The position numbers and the translations under genes are program-made. The notes below the pieces were generated by a model. The model saw only the letters and a program-made list of their open reading frames with translations. It ran no database searches and was not told the DNA's origin. This document shows, piece by piece, positions 35,060 to 47,681 of a stretch of DNA of 64,000 nt. The stretch lies in the NCBI GenBank assembly GCA_030278955.1, contig JAOANR010000009.1:35441504-35505503 (forward strand). Reading direction: 5' to 3'. This stretch comes from Hygrophila difformis (lineage: Eukaryota; Streptophyta; Magnoliopsida; Lamiales; Acanthaceae). Numbering within the stretch: position 1 is the first letter of the stretch; each line of letters opens with the position of its first letter.

Positions 35060-35314
35060 GGGAATTAGCTATTAGCTATTAAATGATTATGTGAGTAATT
35101 TGAGTAATAAATTAGTTAAAATTAGTTATTTGACAGTTTTGCAGCAATTTTTTCGCTTAGAATAAACTAATTTCAAGATGCTGTTATTTGCCGCGGATTC
35201 AAAAATAGTTGATTGAACAATATTTTAAGTTATTTTGTACTTCTAAATAAGTTAATTTATGTTAAATTGACTAAAATAAACCAATTTCATTTAGCTTATT
35301 TGCCAAACAAGGCC
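35060..35314. mobile_element. MITE related to the element at 44242
   Basis: Its right end in reverse, GGCCTTGTTTGGCAAATAAG, and its left part (AGCTATTAAATGATTATGTG, then AGTTATTTGACAGTTTTGC) match the two ends and the order of the 251-bp MITE at 44242-44492. The left terminus seems truncated and no clean target duplication is seen. Confidence 0.5.
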
Positions 35315-35410
35315 ATAATATTCTCGATTGAACTAAAGTAGGACGTTGGAGCCACGTGTCAAATTGGGAGAAGAGTGAAGATTGAAGAAGCCAGTAATAA
35401 GCATAAAGTG

Positions 35411-35483
35411 TACGCCCAGTGGAACTCGAACCCACAATCGCTTGATTAGAAGTCAAGCGCCTTATCCATTAGGCCATGGGCGC
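35411..35483 (-). tRNA. tRNA-Arg (anticodon TCT)
   Basis: A 73-nt cloverleaf on the minus strand. The acceptor GCGCCCA pairs with TGGGCGT (the first pair is G-T), with discriminator A at 35411. The D-arm region is TGGCCTAATGGATAAGGC, the anticodon stem is CTTGA/TCAAG around the loop CTTCTAA with anticodon TCT, and the T arm has GGTTCGAGTTCC. There is no intron, and CCA is not encoded, as in nuclear eukaryotic tRNA genes. It decodes AGA codons. A long T run does not follow at once on the minus strand, so the terminator is unclear. Its 3' end closely resembles the primer used by the Tat-like element at 62601. Confidence 0.96.
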
Positions 35484-35979
35484 TTAATCTAATTAAATTA
35501 CTTTTAATAATTATATCTAATATCCTAGGCTGCAAAGTTTTTTTTAAAAAAAAAATACACGGTAGAATAACATCAAAGCTTGGAATGTTGAAATATTGAC
35601 TTGTTGAAAAGGATTCGACAATCAACCAACAATCAATTATGCGTAATAACTGAAAATAATTCCTGAGAAGTCCTCAATAATTTATTGAAGACAAATTATA
35701 GTCCGGAGTAATCAGTTCAAAATTTGAAGGATACAACTAGGTTAAGGATAGCCAAGGATACTTGAAAGACAAAACTCAAGGATTTTGTATCAAGGGCAAA
35801 ACGACTAGGCCTGGAAAGAGATGTGCAGTAAAGACCACAGCCCAAATCGTGACTGGATCAGAGTAACGGCTAGTAGTGACTAGTATTATGTTTTGTATTG
35901 ATCCAATGGTTGAAACTTGAAACCTTTCTTATCTTCTTAGAGAACTCTTCCATGGCAATATTATTTTCGAAATACATGT
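35484..35979. other. Unassigned AT-rich sequence
   Basis: No gene or known repeat recognised. It has short A/T homopolymers near 35541 and no open frame above 60 codons with a recognisable product. Confidence 0.5.
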
Positions 35980-35987
35980 ATGAGCCA

Positions 35988-36407
35988 CAGGGCCGTCTAA
36001 TCATTTTAGGGGCCCTGTTCTAATAAAGATTTTAGGCCCCACTTATTATTTATAAAAACATAATTACAAAATTTTAAGTTATTTGTAAAATATTACTATA
36101 ATAAGAGAATTTAAAAGGTAAAAAATTTAACCCGAAAGATTGTTTATCATTGATCATAGTTCTTAATAAATGAATAAAAGAAATAGCAAAACAAGAAAGA
36201 ACTAAACAAGACCTGAGAATTGAATTGAGAAACTTTTTAATAAGAGCAATTTTGGATATAAATTTAGCAATAAATAATATACCCCAACATAAAAAATAAA
36301 TAAAAAATTATAAGTCATATAAAATAAATTTAGAAAAATTTGGCCCCTAAAAATTGGGGGCCCTGTTCCACACCCAGCTTGCACTGGCTGTTGTTCGCTA
36401 GGGGCTG
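35988..36407. mobile_element. Non-autonomous hAT-like element (420 bp)
   Basis: The left end CAGGGCCGTC and the right end in reverse CAGCCCCTAG share a CAG start. The perfect 8-bp duplication ATGAGCCA flanks it (35980-35987 and 36408-36415). GGGGCCCTGTTC occurs near both ends. It has no transposase. The edge of a similar CAGGCCCGG/GGGCCCCC element is at 63918-64000. Confidence 0.75.
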
Positions 36408-36415
36408 ATGAGCCA

Positions 36416-36828
36416 TAGGAACTTCATGTTCTACATCACTCTATATATATGTTCATATGAATGGCTCTATGAATGTTCAAAACCTATGTATTCTATAAGT
36501 TCTGAAGTTATGAAATTTATGATGATGATATAGATTTATGTGAGATGTTTGAAGATTATTATATATAGATCTATGTATTCACGTCCTCGTTTTTGTGATT
36601 TGTGAACAAAGGATTTTATTATTTTGTGATTTGTGAACTAAGGATTTTGTTAGTATGGATTTTTAAAGTCCTGTGCATCTTTATGTATTTTATTGAAATC
36701 TATGAAGTGTCTTCATATATGAATATGAAGTTTTGAATATATTGGTTTGTTTGGTAAAGTGGAAGCATATGTTTTAAGTCCTTCGATAAGTATTAATTAT
36801 AATTTATAAGTATGAGATTTTATTTTAA
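36416..36828. other. Unassigned AT-rich spacer
   Basis: Contains a TATA-rich stretch and two near-identical segments, GGATTTTATTATTTTGTGAT (about 36611) and a diverged copy shortly after. No gene recognised. Confidence 0.45.
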
Positions 36829-39294
36829 GGGGACGTTTGGAATGACTTTTTTGAGGTGGCTTTGGGTTTTGTTTCTGTCAAAAGCACTTTTGATGAAAAA
36901 TAGTGTTTGTTTTGACTTTCTAGAAAAAATAAAAGCACCTCGAAAAGCTACAAAAGTGCTTCTGGGAGAAGCAGCCTAGGGGCCCGTTTGGAATGACTTT
37001 TGAAAAAAGCAGAAGCCAAAAGTAGAAGCAGAAGCAGAAGTCAAAAGCAAAAGCATGTAACTTTTGTATTTGGATGGAATGTTTGAAAAACGGCTTTTTC
37101 TAAAAAATATGTTTGGATGAATAAAAATGAAAATTGCTTTTAGAGTGTGGTAATTACCAAAAAGGACATGCTACATAATATGATAATAAGATATATTTAT
37201 AGTGTAATTTATATTATGTAGTGGGGGTATTTAAGTCCTTACACATTTTACGAGGTGCTTTTGGCTTCTTCTTTTGGGAGAAGCACCACTTTTTTCGCTT
37301 TTCGAGGTGCTTTTGCTTTTTCTTAAAAGCCAAAACAAACACCTAATTTCTACTAGAAGTGCTTTTGGCAGAAGCAAAAGCCAAAAGCACCTCCCTAGAA
37401 GCCAATCCAAACGGGCTCTAGGGGGTGCTTCTCCGAAAAGCAGAAGTCAAAAACACCTAGTAATGTGTTCAAAGTCTTAAATGCCCTTATAGCCCGCTTG
37501 GATTGGCTTTTGAGAAAAGCAGAAGCCAAAAGCAGAAGCAGAAGTGAAAGCCAGAAGCAGGTAACTTTTGTGTTTGGATGGAATGTTTGAGGGTGTTTGA
37601 AATGGCTTTTAGGGGCCGTTTGGAATGGCTTATTTTGAAGTGCTTTTGGCTTTTGCTTCTGCCAAAAGCACTTTTGAAGGAAAATGAGTGTTTGTTTTGG
37701 CTTTTGGGAAAAAGCAAAAGCACCTCGAAAAGCTGCAAAAGTGCTTCTGGGAGAAGCAGCCCAGGGGGTGCTTCTCCGAAAAGCAGAAGCCAAAAGCACC
37801 TAGTAATGTGTGCAGAGTCATAAATGCCCCTATTAATTTATTTAAATTACACTATAAATATATACTATCATATATAAATAGCATATCCTTTTTGGTAATT
37901 TACACATTTCAAAAGCACTTTTTACTTTTACACATCCAAACACACTTTTGAAAAAAGCTGCTTTTCAAACATTCCATCCAAACACAAAAGTTAGCTGCTT
38001 CTGCTTTTGGCTTTCACTTCTGCTTTTGCTTTTGGCTTCTGCTTTTTTTAAAAGCCAATCCAAACGGGCCCTTTAGCAAGGTGCTTTTGGCTTTTGTTTC
38101 TGCCAAAAGCACTTTTGGTGGAAAATAAACGTTTGGTTTGGCTTTTAAAAAAAAACAGAAGCACCTCGAAAAACAGCAAAAGTGCTTTTGGGAGGGGGTG
38201 CTTCTCCGAAAAGCAGAAGCCAAAAGCACTTCGTAAAATGTGCAAAGATTTAAATACCCTCATTACTTAATATAAATTACACTACAAATATATCTTATTA
38301 TCATACTTCCATGTCCTTTTTGGTAATTTACACATTCAAAAGCACTTTTCACTTTTTCACATCCAAAAACATACTTTTGAAAAAAACTGCTTTTCAAACA
38401 TTCCATCCAAACACAAAAGTTACCTGCTTCTGCTTTTGACTTTCACTTCTGCTTCTGCTTTTGGCTTCTGCTTTTCTCAAAAGCCAATCCAAACGGGCTT
38501 TGAAAAACAACTTTTTTTCAAAAGTGTGTTTGGATGTGTAAAAGTAAAAAGTGCTTTTGAAATGTGTAAATTACCAAAAGGGACATGCTACTTAATATGA
38601 TAATAAGATATATTTGTAGTGTAATTTATATTAAGTAATGATGATATTTAAGTCTTTGCACATTTTACGAAGTGCTTTCGGCTTCTACTTTTCGAAGAAG
38701 TATGCTTCTCCCAGAAGCACTTTTGCAGCTTTTCGAGGTGCTTCTGCTTTTTTTGAAAAGCCAAAACCAAACATTTATTTTCCACCAAAAGTGCTTTTGG
38801 CAGAAGCAAAAGCCAAAAGCACCTTGCTACCTGTTTGGATTGGCTTTTGAAAAAAGCAGAAGCCAAAAGCAGAAGGAGAAGTGAAAGCCAAAAGCAGAAG
38901 AATGTAACTTTTGTGTTTGGATGAAATGGTTGAAAAGCAACTTTTTCTTAAAAGTGTGTTTGGATGTGTAAAAGTAAAAAGTGCTTTTGAAATGAAGTAA
39001 TTACCAAAAAGGAAATACTTTTTATATGGGAATAAGATATATTTATAGTGTAATTTATATTAAGTAGTAGGGCATTTAAGGGCCCGTTTGGATTGGCTTT
39101 TGAAAAAAGCAGAAGCCAAAAGTAGAAGCAGAAGCAGAAGTCAAAAGCAAATGCATGTAACTTTTGTGTTTGGATGGAATGTTTGAAAAACGGCTTTTTC
39201 TAAAAATATGTTTGGATGAATAAAAATGCAAAGTGCTTTTGGAATGTAGTAATTACCAAAAAGGACGTGCTACTTAATATGATAATAAGATATA
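36829..39294. mobile_element. Self-nested cluster of one MITE family, left part
   Basis: Several copies of one element in both orientations. The termini are of the type GGGCCCGTTTGGATTGGCTT, one end continuing into AAAGCAGAAGCCAAAAGC repeats and the other into AAAAGTGCTTTTGGCAGAAG. A shared core has TTACCAAAAAGGACATGCTA, then TATTTATAGTGTAATTTATA. One copy (about 36981-37417) sits inside another whose halves resume on both sides. At least five copies or fragments can be traced. The superfamily is not clear, because nesting hides the target duplications. All apparent ORFs (Ser/Lys/Phe-rich) are readings of these repeats. Confidence 0.8.
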
Positions 39295-41983
39295 TGTAAC
39301 ACCCGGATTTGATCACCCAGGCCGGGATGCCACCGCCACACCTCCCAAGCAAGACACGACTTTATTCGAGCTCACTTGAGAGATGCAAGGCTAATGGTAT
39401 AAAATAATTTAAAACAACCAAGTCCGGAAGTACTTATATTTTAAAAATAATAATCATCCATATACGCAGCGGAAATATAAGTCTATGCAGCGGAAATAAA
39501 ATATAGGGCCGACATGGCCAAAACACGGGTTAACAGACCCGTATGCAGTCTCATGCAGAAAATAATAAAATGTTCAAAATAAATCCCCCCGGATGTATGC
39601 TCATGCTTCATACTCTATCATAGAAAAATATAAACAATATTTATCAGTATTAAAGAATACTAAGTAAGACAATTCCTAGCATAGCAATAAAGGGGTTTTA
39701 ATTATTAAATTTTAAAAAATTCATTTTTAGTATGCATGATTGTACAATGATAAAACCTATAATTTCTCATAATAAGTTTAATTTAAAAATGATTTAAAGC
39801 ATAGGCATAAATTTAAAGACATAATTTAAATGCATAATTAAAGACATAAATAAATAAGTAAAAATTCAAGTCTTTTAAATTTTCTCTCGTTCACTAAGAA
39901 GAGGACGCCACAACCAAGTTTCTCAAGTATCAAGTTTCTCAAGTATCGAGTTTCTCAAGTATCAAGTTTCAGAATTGCCGAAGCAATCCGAGTATCGCGC
40001 CATACACAGTACCACTCCGGAGCCTCGAGTAACCCATTTGGATACACCCGAGAGTGTAGACTGGTTTTTCAATGGCCGTTTTGGCACAATATCACAATAT
40101 ATTACATTTCATCCACTCGGGCACGAATTTCAAGATAGAGGCGCACCATGCAGAGCACTCACCCCTACTTACGTGGAGATCTAGCTCAGCCTAGATTAAC
40201 GGGATTTTTTTAAAAATAAATGTTTTACTGTTTAGACATATCTCACAAATCATGTGTTTCTCAAAAGTCGAGTTTTTCAACATTTCAACCTAGCCATTGC
40301 CACAGTTTACGCCATCTCAGTTTAAAAATTCATTTCAAAGGAAATCGACTTGAAATTTTCACAATAGCTCAAAAACACGCTAACGAACAACTTTCATGTT
40401 TCAAGTTTTTCGAAAATGAGTGAGGAAACGAGTGAAATTTTACAATCTTTGCAAAGTATAAAATCTGCCAACTTTTTCTAAACAACGCCTTGATTTCCAA
40501 AAGCATTTTTGACATAGCAAACGACTTCCAAAATTTATGAAATTTTATAGCATTTAAAAGACACCAGAATAAACAAGTTTTATTAGAGGAATTTTATGCA
40601 AATTCATTACAGATTAAGTCAGATTAATTCACTAAGTTCGGACTAAAAATCTGTCGACTTTTTCTTCAAGGACACAGTGTATTCAAAATGGGTTTTGACT
40701 ATCCAAACTTTAATGAAAATGCAGAAATTTTACAGACATGATTTCAAGACAATTATCTACAACTTTTATGTTTTCCCAAAAGATTAGTTTTGATCACAAG
40801 TGATAGAAAAATGCACATAAAGTTTGACCATGTAATCTGTCAAGATTTTTGAAAAGTTCATACATCACAGAAGAAATTCGACGTGATTTGGGATATCAAA
40901 TCTTAATGAAAATGCATGACATTTTGGCATAGCCTAGATTAAGATGTTAGAAACAAATCTCTAGTTCGGAGTTTTTCGTTTCGGATTCTCGAAATAGGGT
41001 TTTTCAGCCAATCTCAGAAAATGCGTAAAGATTGAATCTTTTATGTCCGATTTTAGTGTTGTGATTAAAACTAATGTTTCGAACGGTTCTAAGCCACCAA
41101 TATTAATATGTAAGGCATTATCTTACTTGATTCTCTTCCTAAACTGTCTCGGGGTAGTCCGGGCTCTACGATTTGTCACGAACGGATCTCCTCAACACGA
41201 ATCCTTCAACATTGGCCACAAATTCGAATCGAAAGAAGAAATCTAAAGTTAGATCGAATTTTCGGGTTCGAAAAGTTAAACGAAAACCTATGAACGACTT
41301 ACCAACAATATGGAATACTAGAATCCTTGTTCTCCATGCCTTCTTGATCGATTTTCGTCGCCGGAAAGTGATCAGAAAGCAATAACTTGGTGATTTCGGG
41401 TTTTGGAAGAAGTTTGGAGAGAATGAAGAGAAGAGAGGCTGCTAGGGTTTGCTTTGGACGAAAATTATGAGTTCTAAGACTCAAAATCTGTCCATATACT
41501 CCTTCCCTCGCCCGGGATTGAGTTACCAAAGCCGGGGGTCGAAAATAAGGTAAGAAATTGTCGAAAACCGAAAGTTGATCGTCCACTGTGGTGTGGCGTG
41601 GTCTCGGCGCGGAAAACCTCCAGACCGCGTGGCCACCGCGCGGCCTCCGGCTTGGCTGCGGCCGGGCCGGTCCGTGTGATCCGTCGGACCTTTCCTCCCC
41701 TCGTTCGGGTTTCTATCCTCCTACATTTTCGGGCTCGGTTTTTCGGGTCATTCTCGGATTACGATTCCCATCCTAAATTTTATTTCGTCTTTAATTGATT
41801 TCGTAATCGAAATCTTGAATCCATTGAATTTAAATTCGTCGGTGTCGAATTCGTCGTCTTTCGATTCCCGTGCAACGATTTATTTATTTAAATCATTTTC
41901 GACTTCACGGTTCTTGAAATTAAAATTCCCTTGCTCTTCGAATTGAACTCCATTTCTTATTATTAAAAGTCTCGGGTATTACA
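39295..41983 (-). mobile_element. Solo LTR of gypsy family A (2689 bp)
   Basis: Begins TGTAACACCCGG, ends CTCGGGTATTACA and is flanked by the 5-bp duplication ATATA (39290-39294 and 41984-41988). There is no internal region, so it is a solo LTR. It is inserted in a MITE copy whose sequence continues on both sides. Landmarks include GCAGCGGAAATA, a 16-bp tandem repeat at 39916 and a GC-rich block at about 41590-41660. The orientation is inferred from the families A and B comparison. Confidence 0.9.
39916..39970. repeat. 16-bp tandem repeat (3.4 units) in the solo LTR
   Basis: AAGTTTCTCAAGTATC is repeated three times with one change, plus a partial fourth unit. Confidence 0.9.
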
Positions 41984-43107
41984 ATATATTTATATTGTAA
42001 TTTATAAGTAGTGGGGGTATTTAAGTCCTTGCACATTTTATGAGGTGCTTTTTGCTTCTGCTTTTGGGAGAAGCACCCCTGGGCTGCTTCTTCCAGAAGC
42101 ACTTTTTTGGCTTTTCGAGGTGTTTTTGCTTTTTCTTAAAACCCAAAACAAACACCTAATTTCTACTATAAGTGCTTTTGGCAGAAGCAAAAGCCAAAAG
42201 CACATCCCTAGGAGGGTGTTTGGATTGGCTTCTACCAAGGTGCTTTTAGCTTTTGCTTCTGCCAAAAGCACTTTTGGGGAAAAAGAAACGTTTGGTTTGA
42301 CTTTTTTAAAAAAAACAGAAGCACTTCGAAAAGCTGCAAAAGCACTTCGAAAAGCAGAAGCCAAAAGCACTTCGTAAATTGTGCAAAGACTTAAATACCC
42401 TCATTACTTAATATAAATTACACTATAAATATATCTTATTATCATATTAAGTAGCATGTCCTTTTGGTAATTTACATATTTAAAAAGCACTTTTCACTTT
42501 TACACATCCAAACACACTTTTGAAAAAAAGCTGTTTTTCAAACATTCCACCCAAACACAAAAGTTACCTGCTTCTGCTTTTGGCTTTCACTTCTGCTTCT
42601 GCTTTTGGCTTCTGCTTTTTTCAAAAGCCAATCCAAACGGGCCCATAGACTTTGCACATTACTAGGTGCTTTTGGCTTCTGCTTTTCGGAGAAGCACCCC
42701 CTGTGCTGCTTCTTCTAGAAGCACTTTTGCAGCTTTTCGAGATGCTTTTGCTTTTTTTAAAAAGCCAAAACAAACCCTCTTTTTTCTTCAAAAGTGCTTT
42801 TGGCAGAAGCAAAAGCCAAAAACACTTGGAAAAAAGGCATTCCAAACAGGCTCTGAAAGACATTCCAAACACCCTCTTAATATAAATTACACTATAAATA
42901 TATCTTAACCCCATATAAAAAGCATGTCCTTTTCGGTAATTACATCATTCCAAAAGCACTTTTCATTTTTACACATCCAAACACACTTTTGAAAAAAAGT
43001 TGCTTTTCAAACATTCTATCCAAACACAAAATTTATCTGCTTCTGCTTTTGACTTTTACTTATGCTTCTGCTTTTGGCTTCTGTTTTTTTCAAAAGTCAA
43101 TCAAACG
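41984..43107. mobile_element. Self-nested MITE cluster, right part
   Basis: Continues the copy broken by the solo LTR, then at least two more copies of the AAAAGTGCTTTTGGCAGAAG / AAGCCAATCCAAACGGGCCC family, ending near TCAATCAAACGGGGCC. It mirrors the left part in repeat content. There are no coding genes. Confidence 0.8.
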
Positions 43108-44233
43108 GGGCCTATACACCACTGAACTTTCAAATTTTAGGTTGATGTTTGTTATATGGTTTAGACCTTGTGCATTATGGTATGCCGGACATGTTGGCCT
43201 TGAATGGGTTTATCTCTAAAAACACTTGTTTAAGAGTTTTCTTTTTTCTTTTTATTTATTTACGGGCACCGGTGTACTATATGAGACTCCACTTCTTACG
43301 CATGTTGCTGGCGTGCAACGATGGTTTGGTTGGTGTCCTTGTGACATTTGGAAGAGTAGGAATCGCAATGGGCCGGTTTTGGAGCAGCGAGTAGTATTCC
43401 CATCTCCAAAACCGTTAGCATTTTTAGTCTCTAAAACCGACCCATTTCCCGTCGGAGATCTTATCGGGGATCTCTATCGGGTATCATAATTTATCCGATC
43501 CACATCGGGGATCTTATCAGGGATTTACTTACAAGCTAATTTTCATTTTTTGGGTAATTGGGAGGACCAAATCTATATTATTCAAGCCAATTTTCAATTT
43601 CATAAATTATAATATTAAAACACACAAATGTATTGTTTAACAATAAACCATAATCCACATCAAAATTTCATATTTGTTTCTAATATATAACCAACCTATC
43701 GAATAAATGAGTTTTAGTAATTATTTTTTATTTTGTGAAGCCAAAAGGCCAAATAAATGGGTTGTGGGAGTCCATGCTATATAAATTACAGAGGGTAAGG
43801 GGAAGGGTAATGGGTTGTGACGCCGAGTGGGGAATCTACCCTCAATCATAAGAGTGAGAGTTATAAGTGACATAACAACAATGTCAAGTTCTCATCCATT
43901 TTGTAATTATTGTGGATTGATTGAATAAAATTTATAAAATATAATGTATAAAATATTAATTATAATATATAAATATAAAATATATAATAATAATATATTA
44001 AATATATCGGATATGGGCTGGGACAGGACTACTTCCCCCATCCCCGTCCCCAAAAGAATCCCCGAAAAAATTCCCAATCCCCAGCTCATCCCCGATAATC
44101 CTCCCCCCAAAATCGTACCGAAAATTCAGTTTTCAGTTTTCACCATTGAGTATGGGCTTTTTTGCCATCCTTATAGAAGAGTTAGTTTTGTATGGTGAAA
44201 GTGAGTTGATGAGATTTGATACTAGTAGAATAA
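43108..44233. other. Unassigned; possible degenerate DNA transposon
   Basis: TCTTATCGGGGATCTC near 43457 and, on the other strand near 44090, TTATCGGGGATGAGC together with many CCCC/GGGG blocks suggest inverted ends of an old hAT-like element around 43340-44130. The middle is AT-rich. I cannot fix the ends or a target duplication. Confidence 0.3.
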
Positions 44234-44241
44234 ATATATTA

Positions 44242-44492
44242 GCCCCCTTTGGCAAAATAGCTAATTCGAATCAGCTAATTTATGAAACAATGTGATATAA
44301 AATAGGTTTTCTAAAAAGATAAAATAACTTAAAACAGTGTCGAATCAGCTCTTTTTGAAACTGCAGCAAATAACAACATTTTGGATTTCAGCTTATTATA
44401 AACAAAAAGTTGGTTTCAAAATTGCCAAACAACTAAATTTGACTTAGTTATTACTCACATATTCAGTTAACAGCTAACAGTAATTGTCAAAC
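44242..44492. mobile_element. MITE with 8-bp target duplication (251 bp)
   Basis: Flanked by ATATATTA (44234-44241 and 44493-44500). The ends GCCCCCTTTGGCAA and, in reverse, GTTTGACAATTACTG share a TTTGRCAA core. It is related to 35060-35314. The duplication length suggests hAT, but the flank is AT-rich, so chance agreement is possible. Confidence 0.6.
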
Positions 44493-44500
44493 ATATATTA

Positions 44501-44895
44501 TTTTTAAATTATTAAACTTACATTCTTTTTTTAAGTATAATATCCTATCTCCTTTACATTTTATTAAAAACCCATGACTTGTTTGTGTGTCGGTTATCTT
44601 GCTTAACATTATGTTGAATTGTGTTGTTTAATCTTTTACAGGAATTCTTGAAGGAATGTAAACATGATCATCATGAGCATGAGAATGGGGATTTTTGTAC
44701 TTAAACAACAAATATAAGTTGCATTTTTAAATTTAGTTATGGACTTGAACTTCAACTTGTTTTTGGACATTGTTTTGGCCACTGTTTTAGGCCCTTCCAT
44801 TTTATTTTGGCATGATGAATGGTGAATGATTGAACAAGTATTTTAAAAGTAATTTTTAAACAAAGGCTTAAATATTGGATTTTATCATCTAAAAT
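44501..44895. other. Unassigned AT-rich sequence
   Basis: No gene or repeat recognised. It separates the MITE from an old LTR remnant. Confidence 0.45.
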
Positions 44896-46000
44896 TGTAA
44901 CACCCTCATTTTCCATGTTTGACTTTGCAACGGAAACTTGGGGTTGTTATTGCAATGCCTCCCAATTAAGCTCACACAATTGTCTTGCACTGGCTAACAT
45001 AATTGAAAAATGCTAAGGCTAATTTTAGTCAAACCATAACTTCACTTTAAACTAATGTATTATTTATATACATAATATAATACAGTTTGCAAAATGTGAC
45101 TGCTAGAGCTTGCTGCATCATCGAAAACAATTTTGCATATTGACTAAAGATTTTTTTAAAAGAAATACAACCAAGAGATACAAATTCTCATTCTCGTGTC
45201 CATGCCTCTTGTGGGGTCCACATATGTCAAACTCTGGAGAAAAGAAATTAAATACGTTTATCAGCACACAGGCTGAGCAAGTAAAATTTTCTCCTTTGTA
45301 CAAAAATAATTAAAATATTACTCAAACAGTACATGGTATGTCAAACCATTAAACTATTCAATCCACATGTAGCTCAACTATGAGATCTACAAACGGGGTA
45401 TCTCATGGGAGCTAACATGCTCTCACAGTGACCGAAGTCAGACTATGCCTATACAAGGACGACCTTTGTCGTATATAAAAATTGATTGTGAAACTTTCGG
45501 TCGAGCACAATTCTCTTCATGAATATCCTTTGGATAAACCACAAAACAACTCACCACGATATCCACCTCTGGGCACATCTCGCGTAATAACAACTCAATA
45601 ATTTAAATGCCATATACTGATTTTTTTTTCACATGTATGGCCTAGCCCTAAAGTTAAAATATTTAAACACATAATGTGACATTTCTTTTTCATAAATTAT
45701 TTGCATGAAGAAACTCTAATTTATTAAAATACGAAGGAATTTAAATATACAAAAATTACTCTTAGGACAAAGCCTGTAGAATAAAAATTTAGCTACAGTT
45801 TCTTCCGAAGTTATCTACTTAATTTTCCTATGAAAAAGGCAGCTATAACTCAAATATTCGTAGAGATGTAACTTTCTCTGGTATATTTTTCCTAGGCCAA
45901 TTTCATGTATTTATAGTAGCGATAGGGCGGTGACACTATTATTTATTTATTTATTTTTTATTACAAATTGCTTTGATGAATTATCAAACTCTTTTGTAGC
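44896..46000 (-). mobile_element. Degenerate gypsy LTR remnant (right end uncertain)
   Basis: Begins TGTAACACCC. It keeps the order of family A/B LTR landmarks in reverse: a GGCTAA motif, then TTTATCAGCACACAGGCTGA (compare TTTATCAGTA...TAAGTAAG in the solo LTR), and TATTTATAGTAG near 45908. It is much more diverged than the other LTRs and I cannot find its end. Confidence 0.45.
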
Positions 46001-46649
46001 TTTGATGAATTGCCAGCCTCTTTTTTTGTAGAGATGTTGCATGGTGTACACTTGCTTTTCTTTTTCGTTTTACATGTAGTATTTTATTCATTCTCATATA
46101 AATCTGCCCAAAGGCCTTAATTTATTTCTCAACTCAACGTGTTTGACCTATGACCAATCCTATTGCCATATGTTTATGGTCTACATAACATCATTTCATT
46201 GCATCCTCTCGGTACTTAGCTTGTACATTGTACTATTAGTAATTCTATATAATTCTTTCTCATACTTGTTCAGTATTCTTATTATTGGATTGAATGAATG
46301 TTGTAATTATCATGTAAATAAACAACCAAGTATAGTAAATTTTAGTGTACCTTATCTCAGCTAAATTTTATTCATCTGTTGTGAATCCTATTGTTATTGC
46401 TGAAATTCGGATAAAACAAATAGTGAGACTTTGCAACCTAAGACGATTGAATCTGGATAAATTCTACTGTAAGATTGCGCATTACTATGTCGAACAACAA
46501 CGAATAAGAATTGAATTTCTTACCCACTACTAATACATGAACTATCAACTTCCTTGGGAGAAATAACTGCTTTGGGAGATTGTGCTAGCCCATCGTATTG
46601 TGGTAACTGCTCCAGGAGTTGCTAACTGCTATGGTCTGTCGGGGCAAGG
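46001..46649. other. Unassigned AT-rich sequence
   Basis: Short frames only (at most 73 codons) with no recognisable product. No repeat structure seen. Confidence 0.45.
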
Positions 46650-46958
46650 TTTTCGATGTTGGTGTCCCTTTATGGCCTGGTGACTGTCGCTGGGGACCTT
46701 GGGGTGTGGATGTCCATCTGGCGGCTGATGGATGCTGGAAGCCAATGGTGGTTGATGGCATGGCGGCTAGCGGGTAATGGCATTGTGGCTAATAGTGGTT
46801 CGCGGCTAATGGCATGGATGTTAGGATGGAGACCGATGGCATGGTGGCTGGCGGTTGATGACATGGAGGTTGATGGCATAGCGGCTAATGGCATAGAGGC
46901 TGGGGGTTGATGACATGGAAATTGATGGTATGGCGGTTGTTGGCATGGAGGTTGGCGG
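46650..46958. repeat. Degenerate GGC/ATGGC-rich tandem repeat
   Basis: Loose repetition of GATGGCATGGCGGCTGGCGG-like units, some 18-21 bp, with many changes. It resumes as GTTGGCGGCTAAGGGC at 47674 on the other side of the hAT element, so the repeat predates that insertion. The 84-codon frame through it is a by-product. Confidence 0.65.
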
Positions 46959-47673
46959 TAGGGGTGTTAACGAGCCGAGCCGAGAGCGAATAGTAATAAG
47001 CTCGGCTTGAGCTCATACGAATTCGAGCTGAGCTTTGACCGAGCCGAACATTGACCGAGCTAATTCGAGCCGAGCGTTGACTGAGCTTTGATCAAATCGA
47101 GCCGAGCTCGAACAGTATCATTTTCATTCTCACATAATTTATAAAAGAAATTATAAATATTTAATATATTGCATATATTTAAGTATATTTTATTTAATCT
47201 ACATATTTAAATAATTTTAAAAATATATTTATAATTTAAAAATTATTCTATCCGTCCCAATAAAGATGTCAAGTTTGATCCGGAGTAATATTTTATATAA
47301 TTTTTATATTTACTAATAAATAAATATATGTCTCGAAATCTTCATTTCATATCCCTTTAAAAGAAGATGCATTAATTGTATAAGATGGGACTGTGAGAAA
47401 TGTAGTCATAGACTTTATATTTACTTTATTTATTTTAAAGTCTAAACAAATACTTCAATACAGAACATTTCAAATGACATGTAGAATATGAGATTTGTAT
47501 AGTAAGTTAATTGAACACGAGCTTGTTCGCGAGCTTTTCGAGCCGAACTCAAAGGTATTCGGCTTGGTTTGTAAATTATTCGAGTCGAGCCTATTCGAGT
47601 CGAGTTTTGACCAAACTTTGACTAAACCGAGCTCGAACTGTTCGCGAACTACTCTGGCTCATTAACACCCCTA
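46959..47673. mobile_element. Non-autonomous hAT-type transposon (715 bp)
   Basis: Terminal repeats TAGGGGTGTTAA and TTAACACCCCTA are flanked by the perfect duplication GTTGGCGG (46951-46958 and 47674-47681). Subterminal GAGCCGAG/CTCGGC repeats at both ends resemble the CGAG repeats of the element at 23337. The middle has a CCGTCCCAATAAAGATGTC motif near 47250 that may belong to an old Stowaway insertion. There is no transposase frame. Confidence 0.92.
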
Positions 47674-47681
47674 GTTGGCGG

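Noticed and set aside
36829..43107. Ser/Lys/Phe-rich ORFs such as 37395-37799 and 42038-42370
   Set aside because: They translate the MITE's AGAAGCCAAAAGC-type repeats and appear on both strands at equivalent places.
46143..46533. Short ORFs at 46143-46364 and 46345-46533
   Set aside because: They are hydrophobic or basic chance frames in AT-rich DNA without any recognisable domain or context.
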